From Opitutia bacterium Tous-C4FEB (lineage in GTDB: Bacteria > Verrucomicrobiota > Verrucomicrobiia > Opitutales > Opitutaceae), in the NCBI GenBank assembly GCA_002304445.1, contig NEVA01000003.1, positions 178,051 through 242,050 on the forward strand: a stretch of DNA of 64,000 bases. Reading direction: 5' to 3'. Under the pieces are notes generated by a model. That model made no database searches and was not told where the DNA came from. It worked only from the letters and a program-made list of their open reading frames with translations. Positions 52,349-60,994 of this stretch are shown piece after piece. The position numbers were made by a program, and so were the translations under genes. How positions within the stretch are numbered: position 1 is the first letter of the stretch; every line of letters begins with the position of its first letter.

Positions 52349-52984
52349 TCACGGCCCCGCCCGAACCGGGGTGTGACCAAGCGTTTCCCGCCGCACGAAA
52401 CTGGGCGTGGCCCGCGGATACTCGCCCGCAAACGGCGTCAGATACTGGGGCAGCAACAAGCCCGCATTCGAGGCCGCGGCGGCCGCAGCCGTGCTGAGAA
52501 AAGCCCGGCGGGCCGAGCCATCGGCCAACGCTGCGGCCTGATTCGCCTTGGCCGAAGGGATCGCTCGCCCGGCTACGGTCAGATCTACCGCCCAGAGTTT
52601 CGGCGTTCCCCTGAGTTGATCGCGCTTCACCAACTCCGGCGGCAGGTAGAACCGCACATTGGCCCGACCGGTCTCCAAAGCCACGCACTCAGCCTCGGCC
52701 CGATAGTAGTCTATGCGCCGGGCACCGCCCGCTGTCGCCGGCAATTCCCAGCCCAACGTCAGCGCCACGCCCACCCGGCTGATCGCTCGGCTGCCGCTGT
52801 CGGGCGGTACATTCACCGCCAAAACCAGTTCGGCCTCGAACCACGGTTCGGTCGCACCGCCGGGGGCGCGGGCCGAGCCGAATCGCGCGACCGAGACCTC
52901 GACCACCTCACGGCCGGCCCCGATCAAGACGAACGGCAGACCGAGCATGAAAACGGCCAGAAGAAATAAGCGTGGGGCGCGCAC
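52349..52984 (-). CDS. Amuc_1102-family pilus-like protein
   Basis: A 211-residue exported protein starting at GTG. A hydrophobic signal segment is at about 6-24 (LFLLAVFMLGLPFVLIGAG). A beta-rich domain follows with VEVSVARFGSARAPGG, WFEAELVLAVNV, RIDYYRAEAECVALETG and VRFYLPPELVKRDQLRG. An Ala-rich helical stretch and a Pro-containing tail lead to the C-terminus. It is the first gene of the operon, and size and position correspond to Amuc_1102 of Akkermansia. An internal ATG 12 codons in (MLGLPFVLIG) is an alternative start. It is divergent from the Nudix gene across 92 bases. Confidence 0.82.
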   Translation of the reverse strand: MRAPRLFLLAVFMLGLPFVLIGAGREVVEVSVARFGSARAPGGATEPWFEAELVLAVNVPPDSGSRAISRVGVALTLGWELPATAGGARRIDYYRAEAECVALETGRANVRFYLPPELVKRDQLRGTPKLWAVDLTVAGRAIPSAKANQAAALADGSARRAFLSTAAAAAASNAGLLLPQYLTPFAGEYPRATPSFVRRETLGHTPVRAGP

Positions 52985-53076
52985 TTTTGAAAAAAGTTGT
53001 GCGACCTCCGGACCGCGTCACGCTCATTTTTTCCACCTGCGGCACTATTTTTTCGTCCCGGGTGTAACCGCTCACC

Positions 53077-53595
53077 ATGTCGTCCGTCCCCGCCCTTCCC
53101 TACAAAATCGCCGTTCTTGTATTTCTGGAAAACGCCGCCGGCGAACACCTGCTCCTCCTGCGGGCGAAACCGCCCAATCTGGGAATTTGGAGCCCCATCG
53201 GCGGCAAATTGGACACCGCCACCGGTGAATCCCCGTTCGAGTGCGCCGTGCGCGAAACGCAGGAGGAGACGGGCTTCACCATCACGGCGGGCGACCTGCA
53301 TCTGTTCGCCATGATCGCCGAAAAAGCCTACGAGGCGCAGTCGCACTGGCTGATGTTCCTGTTTCGTTGCCGCCGCCCCATCCCCGGGCTCCCGGCCGAC
53401 ATGGAGGAAGGTAAGTTTGGGTTTTTCAGTCGCGCCACGATCGACAGCACCTTACCCATTCCGGAAACCGACCGCCGGGCCCTCTGGCCTATTTTTGACC
53501 AATACCGCGACCGCTTCGTCGCGCTCAAGGCCGACTGCGCGCCCGGGCAACCGGTCCGCATCGAGATCGAGCAGATCACCCCGGCGGCCGTTTGA
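53077..53595 (+). CDS. Nudix hydrolase
   Basis: A 172-residue Nudix-fold phosphohydrolase. The catalytic box reads GGKLDTATGESPFECAVRETQEETGF at about residues 47-72. It has the E(x7)RE(x)xEExG core, with two residues inserted between the leading Gly and the first Glu relative to the standard box. These enzymes hydrolyse nucleoside diphosphates linked to another group; the substrate is not indicated. It starts with MSSVPALPYKIAVLV just before the first beta strand. It is divergent from the pilus-like operon and precedes pdhA by 89 bases; a functional link to either is unlikely. Confidence 0.92.
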   Translation: MSSVPALPYKIAVLVFLENAAGEHLLLLRAKPPNLGIWSPIGGKLDTATGESPFECAVRETQEETGFTITAGDLHLFAMIAEKAYEAQSHWLMFLFRCRRPIPGLPADMEEGKFGFFSRATIDSTLPIPETDRRALWPIFDQYRDRFVALKADCAPGQPVRIEIEQITPAAV

Positions 53596-53684
53596 CGCGG
53601 GAATGAACCTCGAAGCGAAACAACGCTTGATTTCCAAAACTTCCGCCGAACACTTTGAACTTTAACACTGAAAACAACACACCC

Positions 53685-54791
53685 GTGAGCAAGAAACCGA
53701 GCGCCACCATCGACAAGAAACCTGCCGCCCCCGTCTCCTACGGTCAGGCTCCCGTCAACGCCTCGCTCACCGCCGAGCAGAAGATCGAGCTCTACCGCCA
53801 AATGGTGCGGATTCGCCGCTTCGAGGAACGCAGCCATCGCGCCTACACCGGCAAGAACGCCGCAGGCGGGGCCAACATCGGCGGTTTTCTCCACCTTTAT
53901 AATGGCCAGGAAGCGATCGCGGTCGGTTGCTGCTCGTTGATGGGCAAACACGACCACGTCATCACCGCCTACCGCGACCACGGCCACGCCATCGCCGTCG
54001 GTATGGATACCAAAGCCCTCATGGCCGAGCTTTACGGCAAGATCACCGGTTGCTCCAAGGGCAAGGGCGGCTCAATGCACTTTTTCTCACCCGAGCGTAA
54101 CTACTGGGGCGGCCACGGCATCGTCGGCGGTCAAATCCCCCTTGGAGTCGGTCTGGCCTACGGCGTGAAATACAAAGGCCATAAAGGCTCAGCCATGGCG
54201 TTCATGGGCGACGGCGCCGTCAACCAAGGTGCCGTCCATGAGGCTTACAATCTCGCCGCACTTTGGAATCTGCCGTGCGTTTTCGTTATCGAGAACAACG
54301 GCTACTCCATGGGCACGAGCCAAGCACGCTCCTCCGCCGGCGAACTCGCCAAACGCGCCGAGGGTTACGGAATCGCCTGGGCCGTCTGCGACGGCCACGA
54401 CGTTTACGAAGTCCGGGCTACGATGGACAAGTACCTCACCATCGCCCGCGAGGAGTGCAAACCCGCCGTCGTCGAAATCGATACCTACCGTTACCGCGGC
54501 CATTCCGTCGCCGACCCGGATAACACTTACCGCACCAAGGCCGAGATCGAGGAATACCGCCGCACCAAGGATCCGATTCAGGTTTTCCAAGCTATTCTTT
54601 TGGCCGAAGGCGTCCTGACCGAAGCCTCAGCCGAGAAGATCGATGAAGCCGCCGTCGCCGAGGCCGAGGCCGCCGCCGAATTCGCGGACGCCAGCCCATA
54701 CCCCACCGCCGAGGACATCCAAAAAGACGTTTACTGGGAGTCCGACAATCCCGACCAGCGCACCTCCCAAGGCCGCTTGTTCTTCAACTGA
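53685..54791 (+). CDS. pdhA: Pyruvate dehydrogenase E1 component, alpha subunit
   Basis: A 368-residue thiamine-diphosphate-dependent dehydrogenase subunit that decarboxylates pyruvate and reductively acetylates the E2 lipoyl arm. Marks are RRFEERSHRAY near residue 42, GFLHLYNGQEA near 66, GKGGSMHFF near 126 and the TPP-binding motif GDGAVNQGAVHEAYNLAALW near 174, followed by RYRGHSVADPD near 265. I start at the GTG at 53685 (then SKKPSATIDKK); a TTG at 53655 adds ten residues and is possible. pdhB begins 49 bases after the stop, separated by a CTCTCAACT-type repeat. First gene of a pdhA-pdhB-pdhC operon. Confidence 0.93.
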   Translation: MSKKPSATIDKKPAAPVSYGQAPVNASLTAEQKIELYRQMVRIRRFEERSHRAYTGKNAAGGANIGGFLHLYNGQEAIAVGCCSLMGKHDHVITAYRDHGHAIAVGMDTKALMAELYGKITGCSKGKGGSMHFFSPERNYWGGHGIVGGQIPLGVGLAYGVKYKGHKGSAMAFMGDGAVNQGAVHEAYNLAALWNLPCVFVIENNGYSMGTSQARSSAGELAKRAEGYGIAWAVCDGHDVYEVRATMDKYLTIAREECKPAVVEIDTYRYRGHSVADPDNTYRTKAEIEEYRRTKDPIQVFQAILLAEGVLTEASAEKIDEAAVAEAEAAAEFADASPYPTAEDIQKDVYWESDNPDQRTSQGRLFFN

Positions 54792-54805
54792 GCCGCCCAC
54801 GCCGT

Positions 54806-54834
54806 CTCCCAACTCCCAGCTCCCAACTTTTCCG
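54806..54834 (+). repeat. CTCTCAACT-type dispersed repeat between pdhA and pdhB
   Basis: TCTCCCAACTCCCAGCTCCC followed by AACTTTTCC: three variant units ending directly upstream of the pdhB start. It closely resembles the copy upstream of pdhC. Confidence 0.75.
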
Positions 54835-54840
54835 TCTCCG

Positions 54841-55818
54841 ATGCCACAGATCACCTACCGCGAAGCCGTCCGCCACGCCCTTGCCGAAGAACTCACCCGC
54901 GATCCCAACGTGGTCGTCATGGGCGAAGAGGTCGGCCAATTCCAAGGCGCCTACAAAGTCACCCAAGGCCTGCTCGAAAAATTTGGCCCGTTGCGCGTCG
55001 CCGACACGCCCATCAGCGAAGCCGGGTTTATCGGCATGGGCATCGGCGCCTCGATGCTGGGCGTTCGCCCGGTGATGGAACTGATGTTCTGGTCCTTCTA
55101 CTCCGTCGCCTTTGACCAGATTCTCAACAACGCCGCCAACGTCCGCTACATGTCCGGCGGCCAGATCAACTGCCCGATCGTCATCCGCGGTCCCGCCAAC
55201 GGCGGCACCAACGTCGGTGCCACCCACTCCCACACGCCCGAGAACGTTCTCGCCGCACACCCCGGCGTGAAGGTCGTCGTCCCCTCCACCGCCTACGACG
55301 CCAAAGGCCTGCTCAAATCCGCCATCCGCGACAACGACCCGGTCTTCTTCTTGGAGAACACCATGCTTTACGGCGAAAAAGGCGAAGTGCCCGACGAGGA
55401 ATACCTCATCCCGCTCGGCAAAGCCGACGTGAAGCGCGAAGGCAAAGACCTCACGATCGTCACCTACGGGCGGCCCGTGATCCAATCGCTCGCCGTCGCC
55501 GAGTTGCTCTCGAAAGAACACGACATCTCCGCTGAAATCATCGATCTCCGCACCATTCGGCCGCTCGATATCGACACCGTGCTCGCCTCCGTGCGCAAGA
55601 CCCACCGCGTCCTCATCGTCGAGGAACAGAAGCCGTTCTGCGGCGTTGGCGCCCAACTCACCTATATGATCCAGGCCGAGGCGTTCGACGAACTCGATGC
55701 CCCGATCAGCCGTCTTTGCACCATCGACGCGCCCGCGATTTACAGCCCGCCCGTCGAAGTCGAGCAGCTGCCCAACCCGCAGCGCATCCTGAAAGCCGCT
55801 CTCGCCCTCCTCGACTAA
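54841..55818 (+). CDS. pdhB: Pyruvate dehydrogenase E1 component, beta subunit
   Basis: A 325-residue partner of PdhA forming the alpha2beta2 E1. Typical stretches are ITYREAVRHALAEELTRDPNV at 4-24, MGEEVGQFQGAYKVTQGLL, DTPISEAGFIGMGIGASMLG near 57, RGPANGGTNVGATHSH near 119 and the C-terminal transketolase-like part with SAEIIDLRTIRPLDIDTVL near 233. The start ATG at 54841 is directly preceded by the repeat at 54806-54834, so any ribosome binding site is inside or very close to that repeat. pdhC begins 59 bases after the stop, again separated by a CTCTCAACT-type repeat. Confidence 0.95.
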   Translation: MPQITYREAVRHALAEELTRDPNVVVMGEEVGQFQGAYKVTQGLLEKFGPLRVADTPISEAGFIGMGIGASMLGVRPVMELMFWSFYSVAFDQILNNAANVRYMSGGQINCPIVIRGPANGGTNVGATHSHTPENVLAAHPGVKVVVPSTAYDAKGLLKSAIRDNDPVFFLENTMLYGEKGEVPDEEYLIPLGKADVKREGKDLTIVTYGRPVIQSLAVAELLSKEHDISAEIIDLRTIRPLDIDTVLASVRKTHRVLIVEEQKPFCGVGAQLTYMIQAEAFDELDAPISRLCTIDAPAIYSPPVEVEQLPNPQRILKAALALLD

Positions 55819-55835
55819 GACTAAGCCGCTTTTCC

Positions 55836-55873
55836 GGCTCTCAACTCTCAGCTCCCAACTCTCAACTTTTCCG
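55836..55873 (+). repeat. CTCTCAACT-type dispersed repeat between pdhB and pdhC
   Basis: Units CTCTCAACTCTCAGCTCCCA, then ACTCTCAACTTTTCCG, end four bases before the pdhC ATG. It has the same closing CAACTTTTCCG as the copy upstream of pdhB. Confidence 0.8.
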
Positions 55874-55877
55874 AGCA

Positions 55878-57185
55878 ATGGCCAATATCACCTTAATGCC
55901 CAAACTCAGCGACACCATGACGGTGGGCACGCTGACCAAATGGTTCAAGAAAGAGGGCGATGTCGTAAAAACCGGCGACATGCTTGCCGAAGTTGAAACC
56001 GACAAAGCTACGATGGAGCTGGAGAGCTACTTCAACGGCACGATTCTAAAAATTTTCAGCGCCCCCGGTTCGTCGCTCCCGATCGGCGCGCCGCTCTGCG
56101 CCATCGGCAAGCCCGGTGAGACCTACGAAATGCCTGCGCCCGCCGCTGCCCCGGCGGCACCGGCCGCCCCTGCGCCCGCCGCCACTCCGACTCCCCCGCC
56201 CGCGCCCGCTCCGGTCGTGATCGCCGCCGTCGCCGCACCGAAGGCCGCCGCTCCCGCGCCAACCGTGAGCGCCGCTCCCGCCGGCCGGATCCGCATTTCG
56301 CCCCTTGCCCGCAAGCTCGCCGAAGAAAAGCGCATCGATATCACGCGCGTCAAAGGTTCCGGTCCCGGTGGCCGCATTGTCCGCGCCGACATTCTCGCGG
56401 CCGAGAAAAACCCGCCACCCGCCGCCGCAAAACCGGCCCGCGCCGATGCCGTTCCGGCCTGGGGTTACCGCTCCGTCCTCGACAAGTCCCCGGTCCAAGC
56501 CGAGGCCTTCGCCCCCGCATCAAACATGCGAGCGACCATCGCCCGACGCCTGCTCGAAGCCAAGACGACGATCCCGCACTTCTATCTCGATCTCGAAATC
56601 GACGCCGGCCCGCTCCTCACCCTCCGCGAACAGCTCAACGCCGGTCTCGCCAAGGACGGCGTCAAACTTTCCGTCAACGATTTCGTCCTCAAAGCCGCCG
56701 CCACCGCGCTCCGCGCCATCCCGGCGGTGAACACGTCTTGGACGGGTGCCGGGATCCAATCCCACGGCGCGATCCACGTCTCGTTCGCGGTCGCGATCGA
56801 GGACGGCCTGATCACCCCGGTCATCCGCGATACCGATGCCAAGAGCCTCTTCCAAATCAGCACGGAAGCCAAAGCCCTCGGCGGTCGCGCCAAGGACAAG
56901 AAACTGCAACCGGCCGAGTTCACGGGCGGCACGTTCTGCGTTTCCAATCTCGGCATGGCCGGTATCGACCGCTTCTGCGCGATCATCAATCCGCCGAACG
57001 CCGCGATTTTGGCCATCGGCGCGACGGTCAAGAAGCCCGTCGTCGTCGGCGACGAGATCGTGATCGGCCAACGGATGAATCTTACCCTCTCCTGCGACCA
57101 TCGCGTAGTGGACGGCTTGCTCGGTGCGAAATTCCTCAACGCCATCAAAGCCCACCTCGAGAGTCCGTCGTTGTTGCTGCTCTAA
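55878..57185 (+). CDS. pdhC: Dihydrolipoamide acetyltransferase (E2) of the pyruvate dehydrogenase complex
   Basis: A 435-residue E2 core. The lipoyl domain at about 1-78 has the lipoylated lysine K43 in EVETDKATMELES. A flexible Ala/Pro-rich linker lies at about 80-135. The peripheral subunit-binding domain at about 137-175 reads RISPLARKLAEEKRID and GSGPGGRIVRADI. The catalytic acyltransferase domain spans about 210-435 and includes the active-site His in CDHRVVDGLLGAKFL near residue 407. A single lipoyl domain is present. The last gene of pdhABC; E3 is not encoded nearby. A stem-loop terminator follows 40 bases after the stop. Confidence 0.95.
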   Translation: MANITLMPKLSDTMTVGTLTKWFKKEGDVVKTGDMLAEVETDKATMELESYFNGTILKIFSAPGSSLPIGAPLCAIGKPGETYEMPAPAAAPAAPAAPAPAATPTPPPAPAPVVIAAVAAPKAAAPAPTVSAAPAGRIRISPLARKLAEEKRIDITRVKGSGPGGRIVRADILAAEKNPPPAAAKPARADAVPAWGYRSVLDKSPVQAEAFAPASNMRATIARRLLEAKTTIPHFYLDLEIDAGPLLTLREQLNAGLAKDGVKLSVNDFVLKAAATALRAIPAVNTSWTGAGIQSHGAIHVSFAVAIEDGLITPVIRDTDAKSLFQISTEAKALGGRAKDKKLQPAEFTGGTFCVSNLGMAGIDRFCAIINPPNAAILAIGATVKKPVVVGDEIVIGQRMNLTLSCDHRVVDGLLGAKFLNAIKAHLESPSLLLL

Positions 57186-57225
57186 GCGCCTTTGACCGCC
57201 GAACTTTGCTTCGGGCAAGGGCTTC

Positions 57226-57265
57226 AAGCGCCGATTCCCCACGCGGGACTCGGCGCTTTTGTTTA
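57226..57265 (+). terminator. Rho-independent terminator after pdhC
   Basis: AAGCGCCGA (57226-57234) and TCGGCGCTT (57250-57258) form a 9-bp stem with a 15-base loop, followed by TTGTTT. It lies between pdhC and the end of a convergent gene and may stop both transcripts. Confidence 0.85.
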
Positions 57266-57273
57266 CCCGGCGA

Positions 57274-59223
57274 CTAACCTTCCGCCCGCAGTTTGGCGTC
57301 GGCTTCGATCAGGTTGATGAGCCTGTCGAGCGTGGCCCGCACCTTCGCTTTGATCGCTGGCAACTCGGCTAGGCTCGCCACCTTTTCGTGGGCGAAGAGA
57401 TAGAACTTCATCTTCGGCTCCGTGCCGCTGCCGCGGGCGGCGAAGCTGTAGCCATTGGCGAGCGTGACCAGGTAGAGATCCTGTTTTGGAATCATTTCGC
57501 CGTCGACGTCATGGATATCCTCACGGCCGAAGTCTTGAAACTTCGCCACCGCCACGTCGCCAAACCGCTTCGGCGGGCTCGCGCGGTAGGTATCGAGGAT
57601 GCGCTTGATCTTCGCGTTACCACTCGCGCCCTCGTAATAGAGGTTGATCACGCCCTCGAGGTAGAAGCCGCAGCGCAGAAAAATCTCATCGAGATACTCC
57701 GGCACAGTCAGTCCGCGGCTTTTCACCCACGCACAGAGCTCGGCGAACATCAGGCAGGCCGCGTTGCCGTCTTTGTCGCGGACGAAATCGTTGGGCAGAT
57801 AACCGTAACTCTCCTCGGTGCCGAACGCGTAGAACGTGCTGTGCTGCATGAGCAGTCGGGCCCGCTCCCGGAGCGCCAATCCTTCGTAGTCAAAACCCGC
57901 CGGCATCGCCGCCAACAGTTGGTTCTCGTAGCCGCGCATCTTGGCCGCGATCCACTTGAAGCCCGTGAGCGTGTTTACGACTTTCACTCTATGCGCGCGC
58001 CCAATCGCGTCTTGGAGTTGGCTGGTGACAAAGGTTTTTACGAGACAGGCGCGGTCCGAGCCTGCGGCGGGTATCCAGCCGAGTTCTTTGTATTTAGTGA
58101 GCCGGTAATCGGCGAGCAGCGCTCCGATCTGGTTGCCGGTCAGCAGCTCCATTTTTCCTGCGCGGTTACGCACGGCCACGCCCATCCGGTCAGCGTCCGG
58201 ATCGGTCGCGAGCACGACATCGCAGGCCTCGCGCTCCGCCAACGCCACGGCCAGCGCCAAGGCCGCCGCGTTCTCCGGGTTGGGCGACTTGACCGTGGGA
58301 AAACTGGCATCGAACACCAATTGCTCTTTCACGGGATGCACGTCGCAGCCGGCATGAATCAACAGCGGGATCGAATGCACCGAACCGGTGGCGTGAATGT
58401 TGGTGAAAGCGATTTTGAGCTTGGTCTGCTTGAGGACGTCGTGGTCGATCGCCGCCTGCGCCGCGACTTGGAGGTAAGCATCGTCCGCGTCGCGCCCGAG
58501 CGTTGTGACGCCGGCGAGATCGATCGCCAAAAACGCACCGAGCTCGGCGAGCGGCACAGCATTGACCTCGGCGACGATTCCCGTGTCGTGCGGCGGCACC
58601 ACTTGGGCCCCATCGTCAAAGTAAGCCTTAAACCCGTTGTCGTGGGGCGGATTGTGGCTGGCGGTGATGACTACGCCGGCATGGGCCTTGAGCCAACGTA
58701 CGCTGTAGCTCAGTTGCGGGGTCGGGCGCGGTCCGTCGAAAATAAACGCCTCGCCGCCGAGCTTGGTCCACGTCGACGCCGCAAGCTCGCAAAAGTGACG
58801 CGAGAAATGGCGCACGTCGTACGCGATCACGAGGCGGGGTTTCGCGCTCACGCTCTGCCGGCCCAGATGCTTTTGCGTATAGCGAAAGAGACCGATCACG
58901 GCCCTCGAGAGCGTGAAATCGTTCAACAAGTTGCTCCCGATCGCCGCGTGTTCCGGGGAACCGGCCGCATCGCGTCGGCCGGTTTCGGCCGCAGCGGTGA
59001 CGACGCCGATCGTCCGGCCCCGCATCCCGCCGGTGCCAAACTCCAAGTAGCGGTAGAACCGGTCATTGAGCTCACCCCACGCCGATTTTGTGATCAGCTC
59101 GTCGATGCTCTCGACGGCCCAAACCGGCAAACCGGCGGCAAGAAACGCCGCGATATTCTCCGCGGTGCTGGGCATGATTTGTCCGGCCTTGGCGGCAGCT
59201 TGGACTTGGGCGAGAGTGGACAT
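57274..59223 (-). CDS. Phosphohexomutase (phosphoglucomutase/phosphomannomutase family)
   Basis: A 649-residue alpha-D-phosphohexomutase that interconverts hexose-1- and hexose-6-phosphates. The phosphoserine loop GVVITASHNPPHDNGFKAYF is near residue 183, the Mg-binding loop ATDPDADRMG near 345, the sugar-binding loop FGTEESYGYL near 465 and the phosphate-binding RGSGTEPKMKFYL near 600. The N-terminal RYLEFGTGGMRG marks the PGM2-like branch. An upstream open stretch to 59421 overlaps the preceding gene and is discarded. It is the last gene of a minus-strand set after ftsB and a UDP-sugar pyrophosphorylase; together these make activated sugars for the envelope. Confidence 0.93.
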   Translation of the reverse strand: MSTLAQVQAAAKAGQIMPSTAENIAAFLAAGLPVWAVESIDELITKSAWGELNDRFYRYLEFGTGGMRGRTIGVVTAAAETGRRDAAGSPEHAAIGSNLLNDFTLSRAVIGLFRYTQKHLGRQSVSAKPRLVIAYDVRHFSRHFCELAASTWTKLGGEAFIFDGPRPTPQLSYSVRWLKAHAGVVITASHNPPHDNGFKAYFDDGAQVVPPHDTGIVAEVNAVPLAELGAFLAIDLAGVTTLGRDADDAYLQVAAQAAIDHDVLKQTKLKIAFTNIHATGSVHSIPLLIHAGCDVHPVKEQLVFDASFPTVKSPNPENAAALALAVALAEREACDVVLATDPDADRMGVAVRNRAGKMELLTGNQIGALLADYRLTKYKELGWIPAAGSDRACLVKTFVTSQLQDAIGRAHRVKVVNTLTGFKWIAAKMRGYENQLLAAMPAGFDYEGLALRERARLLMQHSTFYAFGTEESYGYLPNDFVRDKDGNAACLMFAELCAWVKSRGLTVPEYLDEIFLRCGFYLEGVINLYYEGASGNAKIKRILDTYRASPPKRFGDVAVAKFQDFGREDIHDVDGEMIPKQDLYLVTLANGYSFAARGSGTEPKMKFYLFAHEKVASLAELPAIKAKVRATLDRLINLIEADAKLRAEG

Positions 59224-59248
59224 GGTTTTGGAAAGATAAGGGGCCGAA

Positions 59249-60682
59249 TCAGGCGAGCACGAGGCCGTCGACGAGGAGAGGTTTTGTCGGGAGCCCGGCC
59301 CAGGCCTCGGCAAATGAATCCTCGTCGTAACCAAACGACGGAGCGATCTCGAGATTGACGGCCGGCAAGCCCGAGGCATCGGTCGACAACATCGCGCCGT
59401 TAGCATTGAGCCAGCGGGCAAATTGCCGACGTTGGTCGTCGCGGCAAGATTGCGGGGAATCGACCCCTTCCGCGTTTTTCACCGGCGAAAAATCGTCCGC
59501 CCGACTCGTTTCAATCACCAGCGGATTCTTGGCGAACGGTTGGGCGTCGAACACAAAAAGCTCAAACTTCACGCCGTTTGCCTTGGCCGGTTTCACCACC
59601 GAACCGCCGGCGTCGATGGTCGGGATTTTCTTGTCGGCGCGGTGAAACGGCAGCGCCAAACCGGCGTCGCCCGAGCGCGCCATGCGCCGGATGAATTCCC
59701 GCTCCAGCAGATGAATCGCGATACTGCCCGCGCGGTAGCGCAGTTGTCCGTCAGCCTCCGTTTCCCGCTGCATCGCCATCGGCAAATCCGAGTATTCGAC
59801 CACCACCAACTTTCCATGCTGCACGCAAAAATGCCCAAGTTTTTCTTCCGCATAAGCCTTCGGCACCATCTTGCTGGACATTTCCGATCCGTGCAGCAGG
59901 TGCCACCCGATGAACGTCGGATCAATCGCCCGCACGAGCGGATTATCGACCTGAAAATAGCTCAACGTGTCGATGCCTTCGCGCTGCATGAGATCGAGCG
60001 CGCCACTCCGCTCGAGCGCCCGCAACGAGCCCCCGTGCCCGTCGGGCGAGAGCGCGATCGAGCCAATGGTATCGAGCAGGATTTTCCCCTCAAAATTCAC
60101 CGCCGGCATCCGCCCTTGGCGGAAAAAATGCACCCTGGCCGGGTCCAGACCAAAACAAGCATGAGCCTTGAAAAACGCCTCGGTCGCCGCGTGATTCTGA
60201 TGGCTGGTCATAATGAACCAATGCAGCGGTCGCCCGTAGCGCTTCCCCGCGGCACGCAATTTTTCCGCGAAGACTTGAAAGAGCGTTTTGCCCATCACGG
60301 GCGTCACCGGAAACGTGCCTTTCGGCCCGTCGTAGCCGAGGCGAGTGCCCTGCCCTCCGGCGACGGTAAACGCCGCGACCCGTCCGGCCCGCAGCGCGGT
60401 TTCACCGGCAACTTTGGCCCGTTGCCACGCGGCGGCATCGCCGCCGTGGGCGATCACCGGTTGATAGGGCGCCGGGGCCAGTCCCGTCAGATCAACTCCC
60501 GCGGCGGCTCCGGTCGGCACGACCAAGGTGCGATTCAAACGATCCACTTCGCCCAGATCGATTTCAGCGGCTTCGCTCAACAACCGGGCTTGTTCGACCG
60601 GGCTCAGCCGGTCGAAGAAGGCAAATACTTGGCCTTGGCCGGCTTGTTGGAACGTAGCGACGAGAGGGTGCTGGGGCGCCAT
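59249..60682 (-). CDS. UDP-sugar pyrophosphorylase (UDPGP family, UAP1/UGP-like)
   Basis: A 477-residue nucleotidyltransferase forming UDP-glucose or UDP-N-acetylglucosamine from UTP and the sugar-1-phosphate. The uridyl-binding signature VAGGQGTRLGYDGPKGTFPV is at about residue 107. Further marks are LHWFIMTSHQNH near 153, FFRQGRMPAVN near 185, LSPDGHGGSLRAL near 210 and FQVDNPLVRAIDP near 245. The last resembles eukaryotic-type UAP1/UGP proteins rather than bacterial GlmU or GalU. It lies 27 bases after ftsB and 25 before the phosphohexomutase, same strand. The exact sugar is not deducible by eye. Confidence 0.9.
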   Translation of the reverse strand: MAPQHPLVATFQQAGQGQVFAFFDRLSPVEQARLLSEAAEIDLGEVDRLNRTLVVPTGAAAGVDLTGLAPAPYQPVIAHGGDAAAWQRAKVAGETALRAGRVAAFTVAGGQGTRLGYDGPKGTFPVTPVMGKTLFQVFAEKLRAAGKRYGRPLHWFIMTSHQNHAATEAFFKAHACFGLDPARVHFFRQGRMPAVNFEGKILLDTIGSIALSPDGHGGSLRALERSGALDLMQREGIDTLSYFQVDNPLVRAIDPTFIGWHLLHGSEMSSKMVPKAYAEEKLGHFCVQHGKLVVVEYSDLPMAMQRETEADGQLRYRAGSIAIHLLEREFIRRMARSGDAGLALPFHRADKKIPTIDAGGSVVKPAKANGVKFELFVFDAQPFAKNPLVIETSRADDFSPVKNAEGVDSPQSCRDDQRRQFARWLNANGAMLSTDASGLPAVNLEIAPSFGYDEDSFAEAWAGLPTKPLLVDGLVLA

Positions 60683-60709
60683 ACAGAGGGAGTTGCGATC
60701 AAGGCAGTT

Positions 60710-60994
60710 TCAGTTCTCCGAGAAACGAAAGACAAACTCCTCCGGGCGCGCGTAGCCAAGCTTTCGCCGGATCACCTTGTCCACGTAGCTGGGATCGGAA
60801 CTGAGGCGTTCCAGCACTTTTTCCTGATACTTGAGCCGCAACTCGGCATCCGCCACCAGTCGACGATTCTCCGCTTGGACCGACTTTAGCCGGGCGTATT
60901 CCTCGCGTGCGTCGATGAAAAAAACGCCGGCAGCCAAGCCGATTCCACCGATCAACACGAGGTAGAGGGCAAGAATACAACGGCGGAGATTCAC
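60710..60994 (-). CDS. Septum formation initiator family protein (FtsB/DivIC-like)
   Basis: A 94-residue bitopic membrane protein. A transmembrane helix is at about 5-27 (CILALYLVLIGGIGLAAGVFF), then a heptad-like coiled coil at about 30-62 (YARLKSVQAENRRLVADAEL) and a short C-terminal segment DPSYVDKVIRRKLGYARPEEFVF. That last segment is the typical FtsB/DivIC signature. The family links cell-division proteins FtsQ and FtsL in the periplasm. It is the first gene of the operon with the UDP-sugar pyrophosphorylase and the phosphohexomutase, which hints at shared regulation of division and envelope-precursor supply. Confidence 0.88.
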   Translation of the reverse strand: MNLRRCILALYLVLIGGIGLAAGVFFIDAREEYARLKSVQAENRRLVADAELRLKYQEKVLERLSSDPSYVDKVIRRKLGYARPEEFVFRFSEN

